DNA of 7,173 nt from Zoogloeaceae bacterium (GTDB lineage: Bacteria; Pseudomonadota; Gammaproteobacteria; Burkholderiales; Rhodocyclaceae): positions 1 to 7,173 of the forward strand of contig JAISPO010000176.1 in assembly GCA_031274855.1 (NCBI GenBank). The letters run 5' to 3'. Made by a program: the position numbers and the translations under genes. Shown one piece after another: positions 4,773 to 7,173 of this stretch; position 1 is the first letter of the stretch; each line of letters begins with the position of its first letter. The notes under the pieces were generated by a model that was not told where the DNA came from, made no database searches, and worked only from the letters and a program-made list of their open reading frames with translations.

Positions 4773-6353
4773 ATGAACCTGACGTTCGAACCCCGGCAAC
4801 CCGCAGGCCCGCTGCCTTGGCTGGTACTGGTCATTTGTCTGGCCTATCTGCTGGCCGGCAGCATCGGGCATGATCCATGGAAGTCCGAGGACACCATCGG
4901 CATCGCCGTCGCGCACGACTTTTATACCGGCAGTGATTGGCTCAAGCCAACGCTGGCGGGCGAAGCATGGACTGAAACCGCGCCGCTCTGGCACTGGACA
5001 GCCGCCGCCACGGCCACGCTCACCGGCGCTTTCCTGCCCTTTCATGACGGCGCCCGCCTCGCCTCCGCGCTGTTCGGCGGGCTATTCCTGCTGCTGCTCG
5101 CTTTAACAGCGCGCAGGCTTTACGACAAGGATGCCGGATGGGGCGCGCCCCTGCTCGCCGTCGGTACGCTGGGCCTGTTGATGCCGCTGCACGAAGCCCA
5201 GCCCGCATCCGCCATTCTCGCTACGATGGCGGGCGTCTATTGGGGCGCAACACTGCTGGCCGAGCGCCCTTGGCGGGGCGCGCTGGTTATGGGCGTCAGT
5301 CTCGCCGCCAGCTTCCTTGCCGGTGGATTGAGCGGCACGCTGCCGCTACTGATTCTGCTGCTCGTCCCCCTGCTACAGAAGCGTTACAGCGCGGCGCTCA
5401 TTGCCGCTTGTACAGGCGTGGCGCTGGCGGCCATCTGGCTCCTGCTGATTGCCCAATACGAACCGGCTTGGGGCGCAGCGTGGTGGCCGCACCAATTTTC
5501 GGCTATCGAACCGCGCCTCGGCCTCACTGCGGAACACGCCAAATTCCTCGGCTGGTTCGCCTGGCCCGTACTCTACGTTGCCCCCTGGGCCATCTGGCGC
5601 AACCGCCAGCGCCTCACCTCGCCCGACATCGGCATCCCGCTGCTCGGCGCGTTATCCGGCCTTGTCTGGTTCCTCACCCATGAGACCAATGTCTCCAACG
5701 CCCTGCCCATAATCCCCCCGCTTATCCTGCTGGCCGCCACCGGCAGCGCCCGTCTGCGGCGTGGCGCGGCCAATGCTTGGGACTGGTTCGGCATGACCAC
5801 CTTCACCATTACCGCCGCCCTCGTCTGGCTCGGCTACAGCGCCCTGCAACTGGGCTGGCCGCCGAAACTCGCCGCCAGCGCCCTTAGACTGGAACCCGGT
5901 TTCGTGGCCCAATTCTCGTTCCTCGCGCTGCTCGTGGCGCTGACGGCTACCCTTGGCTGGATTTTCATCCTCACCCGCCTGCCGCGCTCCCCGTGGCGCG
6001 TCGTCAGCCGCTGGGCAGCGGGCCTCACCGTCTTCTGGATACTGCTCATTGCCCTTTGGGTCCCCTGGATCGACTACGGTAAAACCTACCGCCCTGTCGT
6101 TGCCAGCCTGCAACAAACGCTCCCTGCCGGTGCCGGTTGCATCGGACGGCTTTCGCTCGGCGTCCCGCAACGCGCCGTCCTCGCCTATCACGGCGGCATT
6201 CGAACTCGCGTGGACGGCAAAGACTGCGACTGGCTCATTATTCAAAGCGGCCCCAAAGAAGCTGCCCCCGACGGCTGGACCCGCGTTTGGGAAGGTCACC
6301 GCCCGGGTGACCGCAACGAAAGGCTGCGCCTCTACAAGCGCAACGACGGTTGA
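4773..6353 (+). CDS. ArnT/PMT-like membrane glycosyltransferase (GT-C fold), divergent
   Basis: A 526-residue integral membrane protein with about a dozen hydrophobic segments (the first near residues 14-31) and a C-terminal periplasmic region (about 440-526) holding two cysteines, Cys456 and Cys485, that could form a disulfide. The first extracytoplasmic loop, DPWKSEDTIGIA (34-45) followed by DWLKPTLAGEAW (55-66) and APLWHW (70-75), resembles the DPWK-x-DE... and EKPPL loop of ArnT-type lipid-linked-sugar transferases. Such enzymes move a sugar from a polyprenyl phosphate to lipid A or another acceptor outside the inner membrane. The donor and acceptor here are unknown. The usual Asp-Glu is SED, the usual Lys of EKPPL is Thr69, and the second conserved Asp seems replaced near Pro144, so activity may differ or be lost. 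There is no Shine-Dalgarno and no other in-frame ATG before Met137. The gene follows the rpmE terminator directly. Confidence 0.8.
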   Translation: MNLTFEPRQPAGPLPWLVLVICLAYLLAGSIGHDPWKSEDTIGIAVAHDFYTGSDWLKPTLAGEAWTETAPLWHWTAAATATLTGAFLPFHDGARLASALFGGLFLLLLALTARRLYDKDAGWGAPLLAVGTLGLLMPLHEAQPASAILATMAGVYWGATLLAERPWRGALVMGVSLAASFLAGGLSGTLPLLILLLVPLLQKRYSAALIAACTGVALAAIWLLLIAQYEPAWGAAWWPHQFSAIEPRLGLTAEHAKFLGWFAWPVLYVAPWAIWRNRQRLTSPDIGIPLLGALSGLVWFLTHETNVSNALPIIPPLILLAATGSARLRRGAANAWDWFGMTTFTITAALVWLGYSALQLGWPPKLAASALRLEPGFVAQFSFLALLVALTATLGWIFILTRLPRSPWRVVSRWAAGLTVFWILLIALWVPWIDYGKTYRPVVASLQQTLPAGAGCIGRLSLGVPQRAVLAYHGGIRTRVDGKDCDWLIIQSGPKEAAPDGWTRVWEGHRPGDRNERLRLYKRNDG

Positions 6354-6383
6354 CTTGAAGCCCTCTCCGCCCCTATCGCTTGA

Positions 6384-6412
6384 TTGATCTTTGGCATGGG
6401 AGGCTGTAGGAT
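6384..6412 (+). promoter_or_regulatory. Candidate promoter of the satP-like gene
   Basis: TTGATC (6384-6389) and TAGGAT (6407-6412) are separated by 17 bases (4 of 6 matches each). Transcription would start near 6419, leaving a leader of about 67 bases before the GTG start. It lies in the 78-base-plus gap after the glycosyltransferase stop. No terminator stands between the two genes, so partial read-through is also possible. Confidence 0.4.
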
Positions 6413-6431
6413 GAAATGGTTTGACTGGTAG

Positions 6432-6494
6432 GTGTCTCATTTCAAAAAGCTGTCTCATCCCCAAAACTTAACGGAGAAAAACCTCGTGTCTCAA
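6432..6494 (+). repeat. Three copies of TGTCTCA around the satP-like start
   Basis: GTGTCTCAT (6432-6440), CTGTCTCAT (6450-6458) and GTGTCTCAA (6486-6494) share TGTCTCA. They are spaced 18 and 36 bases apart, all in the same reading frame as the gene. The third copy is the probable start codon and the first also begins with GTG. This looks like degenerate duplication of the start region. Confidence 0.55.
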
Positions 6495-7100
6495 GTTCAA
6501 GAAACCAAAATCGTCACCGCCGATGCAACCGCGCTGGGCGTATTCGGCCTGGCTCTCATCACCTTTGTCGCCTCGTCCAGCAAGCTGGGCTGGACATCAG
6601 GCAACCCCACTTACTTGATGCCTTGGGCGCTTTTCCTCGGCTCCTTTGCCCAACTATGGGCTGCCGCCATCGACTTCAAACGCAACAACTATTTCGGCGC
6701 GATCGTACTCGGTACTTTTGGTCTTTTCTGGGTTGCTGTCACCATGGTATGGGCCATTTCAAGCGGCTTCTTCGGCGCGGTTCCCGAAAAAGCCGATTTC
6801 AGCCAGTTCGGATATGCCTGCTTCGGCTACATGATTTTCTGTGTTTTCATTACCGTCGCCGCCTTCGAAGCCAACAAAGTTTTCGGCGTGATTCTGTCGC
6901 TGATCATCGTCCTCCTCGGATCGCTCGGATTCCAGCTTCTCGGCATCAACAAAGAATTCTTCGGCCCCCTCGCAGGCTGGTCGGACTTCATCATTTCCAT
7001 CCTGGGCTTCTACGCCTCCGGCGCAATTTTCCTCAACTCCTTTTTTGGCCGCACAATCCTGCCGCTCGGCAGGCCAATGGGGTGGGTAAAGAAAGCCTGA
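6486..7100 (+). CDS. Acetate/succinate transporter-like protein (SatP, GPR1/FUN34/YaaH family)
   Basis: SatP-family proteins are small six-helix inner-membrane channels or proton-coupled transporters for acetate and succinate. This one has 204 residues from the GTG at 6486, against about 188 for E. coli SatP. Hydrophobic segments lie roughly at 16-31, 42-62, 68-91, 108-127, 132-152 and 164-183. Family features are FLGSFAQLWAAAIDFKRNNYFG (50-71), a Gly/Trp segment FGLFW (78-82), AGWSDFI (163-169) and the strong C-terminal FGRTILPLG (187-195). The N-terminal NPAPLGL signature is replaced by ADATALGV (12-19), so transport may differ. The GTG at 6486 is preferred because GGAGA (6473-6477) lies 8 bases before it; an in-frame GTG at 6432 has no such site and would add 18 residues. 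A strong terminator follows. Acetate or another short acid is the likely substrate by family only. Confidence 0.85.
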   Translation: MSQVQETKIVTADATALGVFGLALITFVASSSKLGWTSGNPTYLMPWALFLGSFAQLWAAAIDFKRNNYFGAIVLGTFGLFWVAVTMVWAISSGFFGAVPEKADFSQFGYACFGYMIFCVFITVAAFEANKVFGVILSLIIVLLGSLGFQLLGINKEFFGPLAGWSDFIISILGFYASGAIFLNSFFGRTILPLGRPMGWVKKA

Positions 7101-7117
7101 TTACCCCGCTCGAAAAG

Positions 7118-7153
7118 AAGGCCGAACCCGTGTGATGCGGGTTCGGCCTTTTT
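7118..7153 (+). terminator. Intrinsic terminator of the satP-like gene
   Basis: AAGGCCGAACCCG (7118-7130) and CGGGTTCGGCCTT (7138-7150) pair perfectly over 13 bp with a 7-base loop. The 3' arm runs into T5 (7149-7153). It begins 17 bases after the stop codon. A-rich sequence on the left (7113-7119) means it could also work for a minus-strand transcript arriving from the right. Nothing else is seen in the last 20 bases of the window. Confidence 0.95.
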
Positions 7154-7173
7154 CATTCCCGCGGCTACGCGCG

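Noticed and set aside
6294..6312. GGTCACC / GGTGACC inverted repeat near the end of the glycosyltransferase gene
   Set aside because: It is a 7-bp repeat inside a coding region (residues around EGHRPGDR), probably chance in GC-rich sequence.
5652..6464. A 270-codon minus-strand open frame opposite the glycosyltransferase
   Set aside because: Composition is Gly/Glu/Ala-rich with no recognisable domain, and it opposes a coherent membrane protein. It is a shadow of a GC-rich gene.
1..7173. A novel defence, mobile or biosynthetic system
   Set aside because: All genes are recognisable housekeeping or transport genes in compact order, with no integrase, transposase, toxin-like or nuclease gene and no CRISPR-type repeats.

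Overview
This window looks like core chromosome of a betaproteobacterium, with high GC (near 60% by eye). The evidence is the gene order trxA-rho-rpmE, the close match of Rho, LeuB and thioredoxin to proteobacterial forms, and Shine-Dalgarno/sigma70-like signals. I cannot place it to genus; a Rhodocyclales- or Nitrosomonadales-type organism would fit. I see no tRNA, rRNA, insertion sequence, phage gene, CRISPR array or defence cluster.

Layout. The left third (1-2424) is on the minus strand, in transcription order aroC (chorismate synthase), a small DUF465/YdcH-like gene, then leuB (3-isopropylmalate dehydrogenase). LeuB's C-terminus runs off the left edge. The rest is on the plus strand: trxA (thioredoxin 1), rho (termination factor), rpmE (ribosomal protein L31), a multi-membrane-span ArnT/PMT-like glycosyltransferase, and an acetate/succinate transporter of the SatP (GPR1/FUN34/YaaH) family. 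aroC and trxA are divergent, and their roughly 200-bp shared upstream region holds an unusual composite repeat.

How the genes work together. aroC feeds aromatic amino acid synthesis and leuB leucine synthesis; the small gene between them has no known role. trxA, rho and rpmE are housekeeping genes. rho has a C-rich, G-poor leader expected for Rho-dependent autoregulation. rpmE has its own strong sigma70-like promoter and a clear intrinsic terminator. The glycosyltransferase begins only 14 bases after that terminator's T-run. The satP-like gene has its own candidate promoter and a strong terminator.

What stands out is not a new multigene system. It is (1) several intergenic palindromes and a heptamer-repeat element, (2) the probable Rho autoregulatory leader, (3) a glycosyltransferase whose usual active-site motifs are altered, and (4) a SatP-like transporter lacking the family's NPAPLGL signature. 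The genes themselves are ordinary, and I do not claim a novel system.
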